NCBI GenBank assembly: GCA_023014485.1
Contig: JAJOZX010008847.1
Coordinates: 93,501 to 157,500 of the forward strand
Length of the DNA: 64,000 nt
DNA from: Bathynomus jamesi
Lineage: Eukaryota > Arthropoda > Malacostraca > Isopoda > Cirolanidae
Direction: 5' to 3'
A model generated the notes under the pieces. That model ran no database searches. It was not told the DNA's origin and saw only the letters and a list, made by a program, of their open reading frames with translations. Both the position numbers and the translations under genes were made by a program. Shown piece after piece: positions 1 through 8,966 of this stretch (the first letter of the stretch is position 1; each line of letters opens with the position of its first letter).

Positions 1-433
1 TGACAATTTCCTCCCAAAGACACACATCTTCCTACTTTCTCTCTCATGCGATTGTTTTACTGTTACTGTATATAAATGTTTTTATATTTTATTAACTTCG
101 TTGTTTATATGTCTTATTTTTCTTTGCGTGTAATTTGCATGGTATCTTCTTTCTTCATAGTCGTGTTAATCCTTTACATTCGTCAGCCAGACTCTGTACT
201 GAACGGACGCATTTCATGAGCTCTCGATATTGCATCTACTTTTGCATAGTGCTAAGAATTTTACTTTTGGAAAGTTTTGAATTTTATATACTTGCGTTTA
301 TATTCACATTGTTACATTGTTATAGTTAAGTAATTGAATATTAGTGGTTTTTAGCGATTTAGAAGTTTTCATAGCTTGCCGGCTTAATTTAACTTAAACT
401 TGTGACGGTTATAAACTAATTTTTAACTGCGCG

Positions 434-1474
434 ATGCCGTCGCAGAAAGCGTCGTGTGTTAGGTGTAGGGTAAACCGGTGGTATTCGGAATTTAAGGATT
501 ATAACGGCGGTCCTATGGCGATTACTGAGAGATCAGTTTGTTTCTTTTGCGAGTTAATGGAGGAAATAGTTGACATAAAATGCAGTGTACGTGAGGTAAC
601 GGAAAAACTTGCAACGCTTGATGAGGGGAGCGGTAGGGCTACGGTTGACGAAAGCCGAACCAATACTAACGTTGAAGACGTTAGTAATTTGAAGGGTGAG
701 GTGCGTAACCTAGTTTCTAATTTAGGTAGCTTGTCGGGAAGGTTGGATAGAGTTGAGGAAGGGGTTAAGGTTGGTCCGAGATTAGTAGATGGGGAGGGAT
801 TTAGAGAAGTTAAGGGTGGAGCTAGGTCGCGTACGTTAGGTGATAGGAATCACCCCCCTATCGAGGTTTCGAACCTTTTCACCCATTTGGAAAGGGACGT
901 GAATGAGGGGAAAACTATTTTAATTGGGGACTCTTTAGTGCGCCATATGAACACAGACACAGATTTCGTTAAACGGCATCCAACAAAGAGGAGGAGGGTC
1001 TGTCTCCTAGGGACCAGGGTTGACAGAGTTAGAGACGAGGTGGACGGGATTGACGTTGCCTCCCGTCACTCGATGTTGGTGACGATGGTAGGGGGCAACG
1101 ACTCGTATAGGCCCGATACGAGAGTGCCTGACCTTTTGGAGAGATATAGGGGGTTAATTAGGTCCCTAAAGGCGAGGTCAGATAGGTCTTTAGTTCTAGG
1201 TATTACCTCTAGGCACGGTTTGGGTCTTAGGATTACGTCTAAAACAATATTTTTTAATAATAAATTAGAAAAGATTTGTGCTGAGGAAAATGTACCCTTC
1301 GTAAAGCTGTGGTCCGAATTCAGTGATCCTAGCCTTTTTATAAAAGATGGGGTGCATTATAATGAAATAGGTAATGCTAGGCTAGGTAGGTTAATTGAAG
1401 AAAACGTACGAAAGCTGTATAGGTCGAAGCCTTCTTTAAACGTTGTGGGTCCGCGGAACGCGTACCCGACGTGA
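434..1474 (+). CDS. LINE ORF1 protein with SGNH/GDSL-esterase-like domain (CR1 type)
   Basis: 346 aa, intact. Residues about 8-40 hold two CxxC pairs (CVRC and CFFC), a likely small zinc-binding module. Residues about 45-115 are charged and hydrophobic-spaced, as in a short coiled coil. From about residue 160 the SGNH-hydrolase blocks appear in order: GDSLVRH (block I Ser), GGND (block III Gly/Asn) and DGVHYN (block V Asp and His). CR1-clade ORF1 proteins are known to carry such esterase domains; their role in transposition is unresolved, with RNA or membrane interaction proposed. The frame overlaps ORF2 by four bases (ATGA), which suggests coupled translation. It is the best preserved part of the element. 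The start was chosen at the first ATG after a stop-rich leader. Confidence 0.85.
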   Translation: MPSQKASCVRCRVNRWYSEFKDYNGGPMAITERSVCFFCELMEEIVDIKCSVREVTEKLATLDEGSGRATVDESRTNTNVEDVSNLKGEVRNLVSNLGSLSGRLDRVEEGVKVGPRLVDGEGFREVKGGARSRTLGDRNHPPIEVSNLFTHLERDVNEGKTILIGDSLVRHMNTDTDFVKRHPTKRRRVCLLGTRVDRVRDEVDGIDVASRHSMLVTMVGGNDSYRPDTRVPDLLERYRGLIRSLKARSDRSLVLGITSRHGLGLRITSKTIFFNNKLEKICAEENVPFVKLWSEFSDPSLFIKDGVHYNEIGNARLGRLIEENVRKLYRSKPSLNVVGPRNAYPT

Positions 1475-4400
1475 AAAATAGTTTAAAACGCCGGCCCGTG
1501 GTAAAAAATAACTTAAACGTCTTTTATTGTAACGCGCGTAGTATTAGAAATAAATTAAACGAATTTAAGGCGATAATTTATTCCGGCAACTACGATATAG
1601 TTGCTATCACTGAAACGTGGTTAAATTCCGTGACTCGGGACTTGTTGGGGGAACTTGATATACTGGGTTTTAAACTCTTTACTAATGATAGGTTACATAG
1701 GTTTGGTGGCAGCGTTTTGCTGTACATTCGTAATTCCCTTAGGGCTATCGAGGTTAAGATAGATTTTCCGGCAGCAATTAATATATGCGTTGAAGTTAGG
1801 GCGCGTAGTATTAGTTTTAATTTTGTTGTTGTTTATAGACCTCCCGTTCAACCCCTCGATACCGATACTAGATTTTACGCACTTCTTGATAACTTTATTC
1901 ACAATCGGAATCGTATAATTGTCGGACACTTTAACTGCCCTAATGTTAATTACGAGACTTTTACTGGTAATGAGGAGGGTTTGAGATTGATTAAGTTCAT
2001 GGAGGATAATTTTTTACGACAGATGGTTACTGAACCAACGCGCGGTGACAATATTTTAGATTTGGTGATGACGAACGGCGAAAATATAGTCGAAGGTTTA
2101 AAAGTAGGAGAGAGTTTAGGACGTAGTGATCATCAAATTCTTAGGTTTAAGTTATTGATAGAAAACACTAAGGATAGTAACGTAATAGAAGTCCCTGATT
2201 TTCATAGGGCTAATTTTGATAGTTTTGCGGATAGGATGGTAGTGGACTGGGATAACTTATTTATGGGTAATGACACAAATTTGCATTGGGAGGCGTTTAA
2301 GAAAGTTTTATGAATATTGAAAGGGAGTTTATTCGTCGTAGGCCCAAGCGCGCTAGAAATCATGGTAGGCCCAAATGGTGGACTAGGGAAATAGGCGAGT
2401 TCATAAACTAGCGTAACAGAGCGTATAGACTTAATAAGCGCAATGGCACGGCAGCTAACTTTAATAGATATATCGAGCTTAGACGTCAGGTTAAAAGATC
2501 AGTTAGGAATGATAAGCGTAATTTAGAGGTACTTATAGCTGTGGATAGTAAACATAATCCAAAAAAGTTTTTTAATACGTTAATAATCGTAAGCCGATAA
2601 AAGATAACATAGACCCTCTAGTGCAGTGGTTCTTAACCCCCGGTTTGCGACTCAAAATTGGGTCATTAAATTGTCATTTATCATTTATTTATGTTATCCA
2701 TAATCATTTAACCATTAATTATTTATGTTATTATCTATTACGAGTGAACTGTTTGAAGGGATGGGTCGTCGAGCTAGCCCCGCGACCAGAATTTAGGTCG
2801 CAGCCTAAAAAGGTTAAGAACCACTGCTCTAGTGGATGTTAACGGCGCTTTGGCTTCTGACGCTCAGGCGATGGCGGATATTTTCAATAACTTTTTTGTG
2901 GCAGTTTTTACCGTAGAAGACGTAAATAATGTCCCCGACGTGGACGATATCGTTCCATTTAGTAGAGAGACTATTTTGGATGAAATAACTGCTTACGAGG
3001 GTGAGATTGCGCATTATATCGATAGGCTAAAAGTTAGCAAGGCTCCAGGCCCTGACACGTTTTATCCCAGACATTTGAAAGATTTGAAAGACGTTATTGT
3101 AGGCCCATTAACGAAGATTTTTAATCAGTCACTCGAAACGGGGGTTATTCCTGAAGACTTCAAATTAGCTAACGTCACGCCCATTTTTAAAAAAGGCGAC
3201 CTCACGGTACCTAGTAGTTATAGGCCCATTAGCTTAACGTCAATTGTAGGTAAACTTTTGGAATCCGTAGTTAGGGATCGTAACATCGATCACTTAGAAA
3301 GTAGAGATTTGATTAATAGTAGTCAGCATGGGTTTCGACGCCATAGGTCTTGTTTAACTAATTTGTTAGAATTTTATAACGAAATAGTGCGCGAATACGA
3401 TAGGCATAGAGTGGCTGACGTTATTTATTTAGATTTTAAAAAGGTGTTCGATACAGTTCCGCATAGAAGATTAATTGCGAAGTTTAAAGCGCACGGTATA
3501 CGCGGTCAGGTAGCTAACTGGTTAGAGGAATGGCTTCGTGCTAGGAGACAGAGGGTCGTTGTTAATGGAGTGAATCGGGGTGGTTGGATGTAGGTAGCGG
3601 TGTCCCACATGGTTCAGTGTTAGGCCCATTGCTATTCGTAATTTACATTAACGACATAGATGTAGGACTGACTAGTAACGTGTCAAAATTCGCGGACGAT
3701 ACTAAAATAGGCGGTAAGGTTGTTAACGAGGACGATAGAAATAGGCTCCAAGACGATGTAAATAGGATTATGGAGTGGACGGATAAGTGGCAGATGCAAT
3801 TTAACGTAGACAAATGTAAAGTTTTGCATATAGGTTTTCGTAACAATAATTACACGTACACCCTGGATGATAGTGTTAGCGAGCGTTGACGAGGAAGTAG
3901 ATTTAGGCTACGCGTATCTAAGGATTTAAAGGTTAGGAACCAGTGCCTGGAGTCTTGCGCAAAAGCTGATAGGATGTTAGGCTTCATAGCGCGTAATTTC
4001 GAATTTAAATCGAAGGATATTATATTGCCCCTTTACAAGTCCCTAGTCAGGCCTCATTTAGAATATGCCGTTCAGTTTTGGTGCCCGTATTTGCGTGAGG
4101 GTATTGATAGGTTAGAAAGGGTTCAGCGTCGTGCCACGAAACTAATTCCATCATTGCGCAACAGGCCTTATGAAGATAGGATTTAAGAGTTAGACTTGCA
4201 TTCACTCGAAACTAGGAGATTAAGGGGGGAGCTTAATGAAGTTTTCAAAATCGTTAATAACATCGATAACGCAAATTTTGAGAAACTGTTCACTTTCGAT
4301 AATAGCAATACTCGTAATAACGGATTTAATTTGCGTGGCAGACGTTTCATTACTAATATCGCTAAAACCTTCTTTACGGTTAAAGTAATTGATAAATGGA

Positions 4401-4492
4401 ATACTCTTCCCGCGCCCGTCGTGAACTCTACCAGCGTTAATGTGTTTAAAAACCGTCTAGATAGATATTTCAAAAACATTAACGTTGTTTAA
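1471..4492 (+). pseudogene. LINE ORF2: APE endonuclease plus reverse transcriptase, broken
   Basis: The endonuclease (1471-2313) shows CNARSIRNK, ITETW, VVYRPP and the terminal SDH motif. The expected GDFN aspartate reads GHFN (about 1924-1935), so a catalytic residue is lost. A shift at 2310 changes frame, a stop falls near 2408 (within ...GEFIN*RNRAYR), and a hAT MITE interrupts 2624-2826. The reverse transcriptase resumes at 2832 with KAPGPD, YRPISLTS, QHGFR and LDFKKVFDTVPH, shifts frame near 3584-3593, then gives GVPHGSVLGPLL and the catalytic FADD. More shifts lie near 3889 and a stop near 4184. The C-terminal thumb-like segment ends at 4492. At least five breaks exclude activity. The family call as CR1-like is firm; the exact clade is not. 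Confidence 0.88.
2624..2826. mobile_element. hAT-type MITE with 8-bp target-site duplication
   Basis: The ends are inverted repeats CAGTGGTTCTTAACC and GGTTAAGAACCACTG. The element is flanked by a perfect 8-bp direct repeat CTCTAGTG (2616-2623 and 2827-2834), which is the hAT signature. It is 203 bp, AT-rich and non-coding, so it must have been mobilised in trans. It sits between the endonuclease and reverse transcriptase parts of the LINE. A diverged copy of the same family is at 52889-53108. Confidence 0.93.
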
Positions 4493-4600
4493 AATAAAAA
4501 ACAATTGGCAACAGGAGCTCTGGGGTTCGTAATCGGGGATGAGTCTGTTGACGTCTAATGCCAGCTCGTGACATGCCAGCGTGTGATATGCCAACAAAAA

Positions 4601-5635
4601 AAAAATTAGACTAACACTAATTAAGTTGTAGCTTGTTGAGTAAATTAACCCACTTTCTTAATCTCTCCGAATATTTTTCTGACTGGTCGGCAGTGGCCGA
4701 CGGATGATGATGGTGAGTCTTTTTTCTCTTTTTCTGAATGAATGTTAACCCACGAGTGATAGGTGTTGCTAATTACTTAACCCCTTATTCTCTTCTCTTA
4801 ACCCCCTACTCTTTCCTTTCTCTCGGGCTAACCTTAGAGTGGATCTTAGGGTCTTTGTTAGCCTTAGCTTCTGTAGATCTGTAGATCATTTAAATGAAAA
4901 AATTAAGAGGTTTATTATTATTATTAATATTATTTTTGATCCTTTACATCCTTTAAATGAAAAAATGAAAGGTTTATTATTATGATATTATTATTAGTAT
5001 TATTGTTATTATTATTAATATTATTATTATACAGGCATTTGCACAATTTTCTGAAAAGAAAAAACATCATTTTTCTGTACCTTAATTTCTGATTCTTTTT
5101 TTTGTATGAGTGTGGGCAATTTTGCGGGCGTTCTACCTTAGCCCATCTTTCCAAAATATTTATATATATGTGTATATATATACACCTTTCAACCTTTCAA
5201 ATGTTCGTACGATGATCCTCATTTTATGAAAATCAAGCTTATCCCCCCCCTCTCGAGTTGGCCTGATGAAGTAGTGAGTTGGCTTCTTTTACTCTCCACC
5301 TCACATAGGTACACCCGGCTCATCGGGGATTGTATGTACCAAGCGTCTAATCTTCTTTTGCACTCCATGGATTTTAGTTCCTACCTTTTTCCGTATCGTA
5401 ACAGTTGAAATTTCTCAGTGTTAAACTTCATATAAAAACCAAGCGACTTCTCCTAAAACTTACTACATTATTACCCCCTGTCCCATCCTTCATGCATTAA
5501 AAAAGTTCTACTTACTTTATTGGTAACCAACGATTAGCATCCCCCCGAATTGTTCATTTTGACTATGATCAAATTTGTCACCCGCCTTAGACCTACAGTT
5601 TATCGTTGAATCAGAACTACGCTCCAGCACGGGCG
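4601..5635. other. Non-coding spacer with (TTA)n-rich stretch
   Basis: I see no supportable gene. A near-duplicate AAATGAAAAAAT(T/G)AAGGTTTATTATTA unit occurs at about 4890-4925 and 4955-4990, followed by an ATT-rich run to about 5033. A (TATA)-rich patch lies at 5157-5180. Short open frames here have no recognisable protein features. Confidence 0.6.
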
Positions 5636-5639
5636 GGCA

Positions 5640-5725
5640 GAAATTACACTGTCATCGTCCTGATTCGATCTCTTAACCTCCGATCAGCACCCCAGCATCT
5701 TCACCACTAGGATACCTAGGGTACC
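5640..5725 (-). repeat. tRNA-like SINE head, degenerate
   Basis: On the minus strand the sequence reads TAGTGGTGAAGATGCTGGGG, a box A-like stretch, and about 30 nt later AGATCGAATCAGG, resembling box B. The spacing is tRNA-like, but the stems are not convincingly paired, so this is more likely a decayed tRNA-derived SINE than a functional tRNA. Confidence 0.45.
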
Positions 5726-5744
5726 CATTTATCTACCAGCCCAA

Positions 5745-6200
5745 CCAGACATTTATTTTCACGAACTAAACACATTTTAGGTGTTAACCTGGTAGGAGCC
5801 AAGTGCATATTAAGACTTCAGCCGAGTAGGCGTTGTTTTATAGGCTCCTAATCAGCCAGTTGGCTTAGAAGGCGTAAATGGCTTGAGTTGCCAGATAGCG
5901 CCATGTATTCAGTTTGTGCTATATATTTAATTAATTAATTCTAATCGAAGACTGAGTTGTCAGATACCATTGTATACATTATTATAGACTCCTAATCAGC
6001 CAGTTGGCTTTGAAGGCGTAAATGGCTTAAGTTGCCAGATAGCGCCATGTATTCAGTTGCCAGATACCACTTTTTAGCATTATTATGGTGAGTTGTCTCA
6101 CTAAACAATTAAAAGATTTCGTGCCATGTATTCAGTTGCCAGATACCACTTTTTAGCATTGCCAGATACCATTGTATACATTTAGAATTCCGCTAGTAGG
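5745..6200. repeat. Dispersed repeat R (copy next to the outer edge of Polinton 1)
   Basis: Contains CTAATCAGCCAGTTGGCTT and AGTTGCCAGATAGCGCCATG, each repeated locally at about 5850-5910 and 5988-6050, with further GCCAGATACCA copies to 6175. The block is related to 22560-22950 and 48780-48980, where the same phrases occur on the other strand. All three copies lie beside a Polinton edge. The outermost 38 bp (5745-5782, minus strand) also match the start of Polinton gene B. Confidence 0.7.
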
Positions 6201-6259
6201 TTTAGAAGGCGTAACATGTTATAATTATCCAAAGAATTAAGTAAAACAACATTGCATCA

Positions 6260-6660
6260 TTCTGTTTATTATAAATATATAGAAAATAAATATACATTTC
6301 AATAATAAATGAGGAATATGCATATAATCCGTCAATACAACAGTACAGGAGAAATATACACACACACACAATTATGGAGATATATAGAAAATAAATATAC
6401 ATTTCAATAATAAATGAGGAATATGCATAATCCGTCAATACAACAGTACAGGAGAAATATATACACACACACACACACACGCACAATTATGGAGATATAT
6501 AGAAAATAAATATACATTTCAATAATAATTGAGGAATATGCATATAATCAAAAAAATATATACACACACAATTATGGAGATATATAAATAAATATACATT
6601 TCAATAATAATAGAAATATGCTTATAATCCTTCAATATAACAGTACAGGAGAAATATCAC
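6260..6660. repeat. Minisatellite with ~110-bp units containing (CA)n
   Basis: Four imperfect copies of a unit including ATAGAAAATAAATATACATTT, AATAATAAATGAGGAATATGC, CAACAGTACAGGAGAAATAT and a short (CA)n run followed by ATTATGGAGATATATA. Copies start near 6270, 6384, 6495 and 6573. The array abuts the 3' end of Polinton gene D. Confidence 0.85.
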
Positions 6661-6679
6661 GCAAATATATAAATACATT

Positions 6680-7029
6680 TCACTTTTTTTTCAAAATACT
6701 AAACTCGCACTTAATCGAGTTTACAATTACATCATTATTGCTCTGCATTACGCAGTATATGCGGTTTAATAATATTTCACCGCTTAAAGTATAGGGAAAC
6801 CTGTATTCGATATGAAGGGCTTTCATATCGTTCAGTACTATTTTTGTTCCCACTTTACAACCGGTTGGTAAGTCATCTTTAAATACGTCTAGAATACAAT
6901 CAAAAGCACGCACAAAGAGTTCATCGTTAGCTACATTATTAAACACAAGTTTATAAACACGTTTTCCAATCGAGGGTTTATTTCTACCGACTCGAGCTTT
7001 TCAATCGTGAACTCATCTTCACTCAACAT
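6680..7029 (-). pseudogene. Polinton gene D, unassigned (~120 aa), frameshifted
   Basis: The minus-strand start at 7029 (MLSEDEFTIEKL) overlaps the end of gene C by 11 bases. A frameshift near 6950 separates the first ~30 codons from the main open stretch (6946-6680). In the intact homologue at 46937-47302 the product is 121 aa and continuous, with KVGTKIVLNDMK and RIYCV segments shared by both copies. No signal peptide, membrane segment or known motif is seen. Conservation between copies with mainly synonymous-looking changes indicates it once was a coding gene. Function unknown. Confidence 0.6.
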
Positions 7030-7737
7030 AGCGGCAATTGAAATAATCTTCTAAATCGTTACGACAACTGCGCGTTATATAAAGAAATAGTTCTTCAGGG
7101 TGAACGGTGTAGGTGAGCTCAGCCTTGTACCGATCAATTGCTTTGTACCAAAGTTCATGGTATTTCAAAGAGTCTAAACTTTTTAAATAAACGTCCAGCT
7201 CTAGACCATTCTCACCCTGTTCAGCCCTACACTCGGTAAACCCATCGAGCAGAGCGTGTAGGCGTATTCAAGTACTGTATCAAAATAAAGCATATCCGTA
7301 ACACGCGCGTCTAATATAGGTTTCAGCTTGCGGAATCCGACGATTTCAAACATTCTGTCGAGGATGAAACGGTTTCGCGTAGGAACAAGAGCGTTATTAT
7401 CAGAAGCATTCTTCCACATCAGCCGTATATCAATGCACGGCCGATCGTTATTTATACACAACGTACATACAACGGCGTATGAGGGTGCGTCACTAATCTG
7501 CTCTCTTCTTGTACCTACGTTAGCAGGTATTTTATAACGATCTTCACTCCACTTCTCAACTATCACGAAGATTCTATTCATCTCCTCGACACTTAAATAA
7601 ACCCGTTTGTTTGTTTGTCTACATTCCGTTTCCAGTACATAGCTAACGGTACCGGATTTACGCCTGAACACGCGCAACGATTTCGTCACGGACACATCGT
7701 ACGAGGCGTTGAGAATGCTGCTCAAAGGAAGTTCCAT
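7019..7737 (-). pseudogene. Polinton gene C, unassigned (~240 aa), frameshifted
   Basis: I take the start as the ATG of MELPLSSILNASYDV at 7737, because it is conserved in copy 2 (46224) and lies inside the end of gene B in another frame. The frame is open to 7201 and then shifts; the conserved C-terminal part (ELWYKA.ERY.AELT, HPEELF) continues to a stop at 7019. The middle part has VEKWSEDRYKIPA and RFILDRMFEIVGFRK. I recognise no family. The gene overlaps both B and D, a compact viral style of packing. Confidence 0.6.
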
Positions 7738-8008
7738 CGTATTCGAGGAGCGCACGTCCACTCGGTTCAAGCTCTGAGATAACTATGAGCCGTTGAGGCA
7801 CGCAGGTAGGCAGGAACGGTTCGACGGGCGGCTGACTCGATGATACGTGAATGGGGTTGTTCGAACTCGTATGATCCGCGAGTCGCACCGAATTGTTGTA
7901 CATATTGGGTAGGTGTTTTTCCGGTACAAGAATTAATTTCGGTTTTATCACTACCAGACTACGCACCAGACAGTTTACCTCAGGATAATTTTCACGAACT
8001 AGGCACAT
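7658..8008 (-). CDS. Polinton gene B, unassigned, overlaps gene C
   Basis: 116 aa from ATG at 8008 (MCLVRENYPE). The last ~27 codons overlap the start of gene C in a different frame. Copy 2 has the same ATG (45945) and the same overlap, but ends earlier at 46254, so the C-terminus is not conserved in length. A serine/proline-rich middle contains HVSSSQPPVEP. No recognised domain. The start follows the end of gene A by 11 nt, so A, B, C and D look like one transcription unit. Confidence 0.55.
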   Translation of the reverse strand: MCLVRENYPEVNCLVRSLVVIKPKLILVPEKHLPNMYNNSVRLADHTSSNNPIHVSSSQPPVEPFLPTCVPQRLIVISELEPSGRALLEYDGTSFEQHSQRLVRCVRDEIVARVQA

Positions 8009-8019
8009 TTTATGTTTTA

Positions 8020-8604
8020 CTAAACATCTTCACACTCCGGCGCACTATTTGAGAGGAACATATGCTCATATTTTTCCTTTCTGCCCATCAAACGATACTC
8101 GTCTCTAAAGTCTGTTAAAAACTCACGCAGGGCACTAGCCACAACCTCACTACGAACCTCATCATGATATACATTAATATAGTGATAAAAATACTTAAGA
8201 TTGTCCATGATCACGAGATTCACATTTTCAGTCGTAGGGTATGAGTAATCGACATGGTGTAGCATGACGTAATACCGCTTGTCACACCACCCATCCGCAA
8301 GACTCCATACCTGCTGCTTCTCTTCTGCACGCGTTGTTTCTTTTACTTCACGGTATATGTGAGACTTTATAAAGTTTAGCTCTGCAGCATACTTCAGCAC
8401 ATCGTCTGTGCAACGAAAGCCTTCAACGGTCTCACCAGAACATCCGTAGAGTATTTGTACATCTTGCAACTTCGCACAATCCAATGTGGTTTTAAAAGAG
8501 GCATAGGAGGGGGGAATAGGAAGTTTTTCGGTATCCACCACATCCTGGCACTTTGCTGAATACCATTTCATAAACGTTGTACAAGCAATATTAAAGGTAG
8601 CCAT
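8020..8604 (-). CDS. Polinton gene A, unassigned 194-aa protein
   Basis: An uninterrupted 194-codon frame starting ATGGCTACC at 8604. The copy 2 homologue at 45396-45943 is broken but shows the same start and the same C-terminal stretch (KYFYHYIN.YHDEV.SEVV, EFLT.FRDEYRL, SNSAPECE). The protein is rich in aromatic and charged residues, has no signal peptide or membrane segment, and I recognise no family. A GGGCGGAGCTT box about 130 nt upstream, seen also in copy 2, suggests its own promoter. Being intact while neighbours are broken may be chance. Confidence 0.65.
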   Translation of the reverse strand: MATFNIACTTFMKWYSAKCQDVVDTEKLPIPPSYASFKTTLDCAKLQDVQILYGCSGETVEGFRCTDDVLKYAAELNFIKSHIYREVKETTRAEEKQQVWSLADGWCDKRYYVMLHHVDYSYPTTENVNLVIMDNLKYFYHYINVYHDEVRSEVVASALREFLTDFRDEYRLMGRKEKYEHMFLSNSAPECEDV

Positions 8605-8724
8605 TTGAATACACGTCTGATTCTTTTCTTCTACGCTGGCGAATACACGTCTGATCTCAAGGGCTTACTGCAGTCGACTGACCACGCAGGGACTCCCAGA
8701 TAGTAGCATGACTCACGTTGCTGA

Positions 8725-8745
8725 TCTTACAGTGGGCGGAGCTTA
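8725..8745. promoter_or_regulatory. GGGCGGAGCTT box upstream of gene A (copy 1)
   Basis: GTGGGCGGAGCTTAGAA occurs about 130 nt upstream of the gene A start. Copy 2 has AAGCTCCGCCC twice at the matching place (about 45229 and 45261), and the same box lies upstream of the two-exon gene at about 19937. A GC-box-like activator site is a reasonable reading, but binding is inferred. Confidence 0.45.
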
Positions 8746-8760
8746 GAACTTTCACCTGCG

Positions 8761-8769
8761 CACACACAC

Positions 8770-8821
<52 letters not shown>
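8761..8821. repeat. (CA)n microsatellite
   Basis: About 30 CA units with one CG interruption, between gene A and the 3' end of the polymerase gene. Copy 2 carries a (TG)n run at the mirror position (45164-45211), so the microsatellite predates the separation of the copies. Confidence 0.95.
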
Positions 8822-8822
<1 letters not shown>

Positions 8823-8966
8823 GGAGAAAGTGAAACGCTAATTGAAACATGATTTATTTAATAAACGAGATATTCAAGTATATATATTTACAAATACGTG
8901 TAAAAATCAATAGATACATCAAAGATTATATACAAGACAAATACGTGTCAGTTAACAATAGAAGCA

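Larger units (their letters stand above)
400..4600 (+). mobile_element. CR1-like non-LTR retrotransposon (LINE), degenerate copy
   Basis: Two plus-strand reading frames overlap as ATGA (ORF1 ends at 1474, ORF2 begins at 1471). ORF1 has a putative zinc-binding N-terminus, a heptad-like middle and an SGNH-esterase-like C-terminus. ORF2 has an APE-type endonuclease followed by a reverse transcriptase. This order is known from CR1-clade LINEs. ORF2 is broken by frameshifts, stops and a 203-bp MITE. The 3' end after 4492 has no poly(A), but ATGCCAGC-type words recur near 4558-4593 and could be the terminal repeat of the family. The 5' limit is not visible. The copy is probably immobile. Confidence 0.85.
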
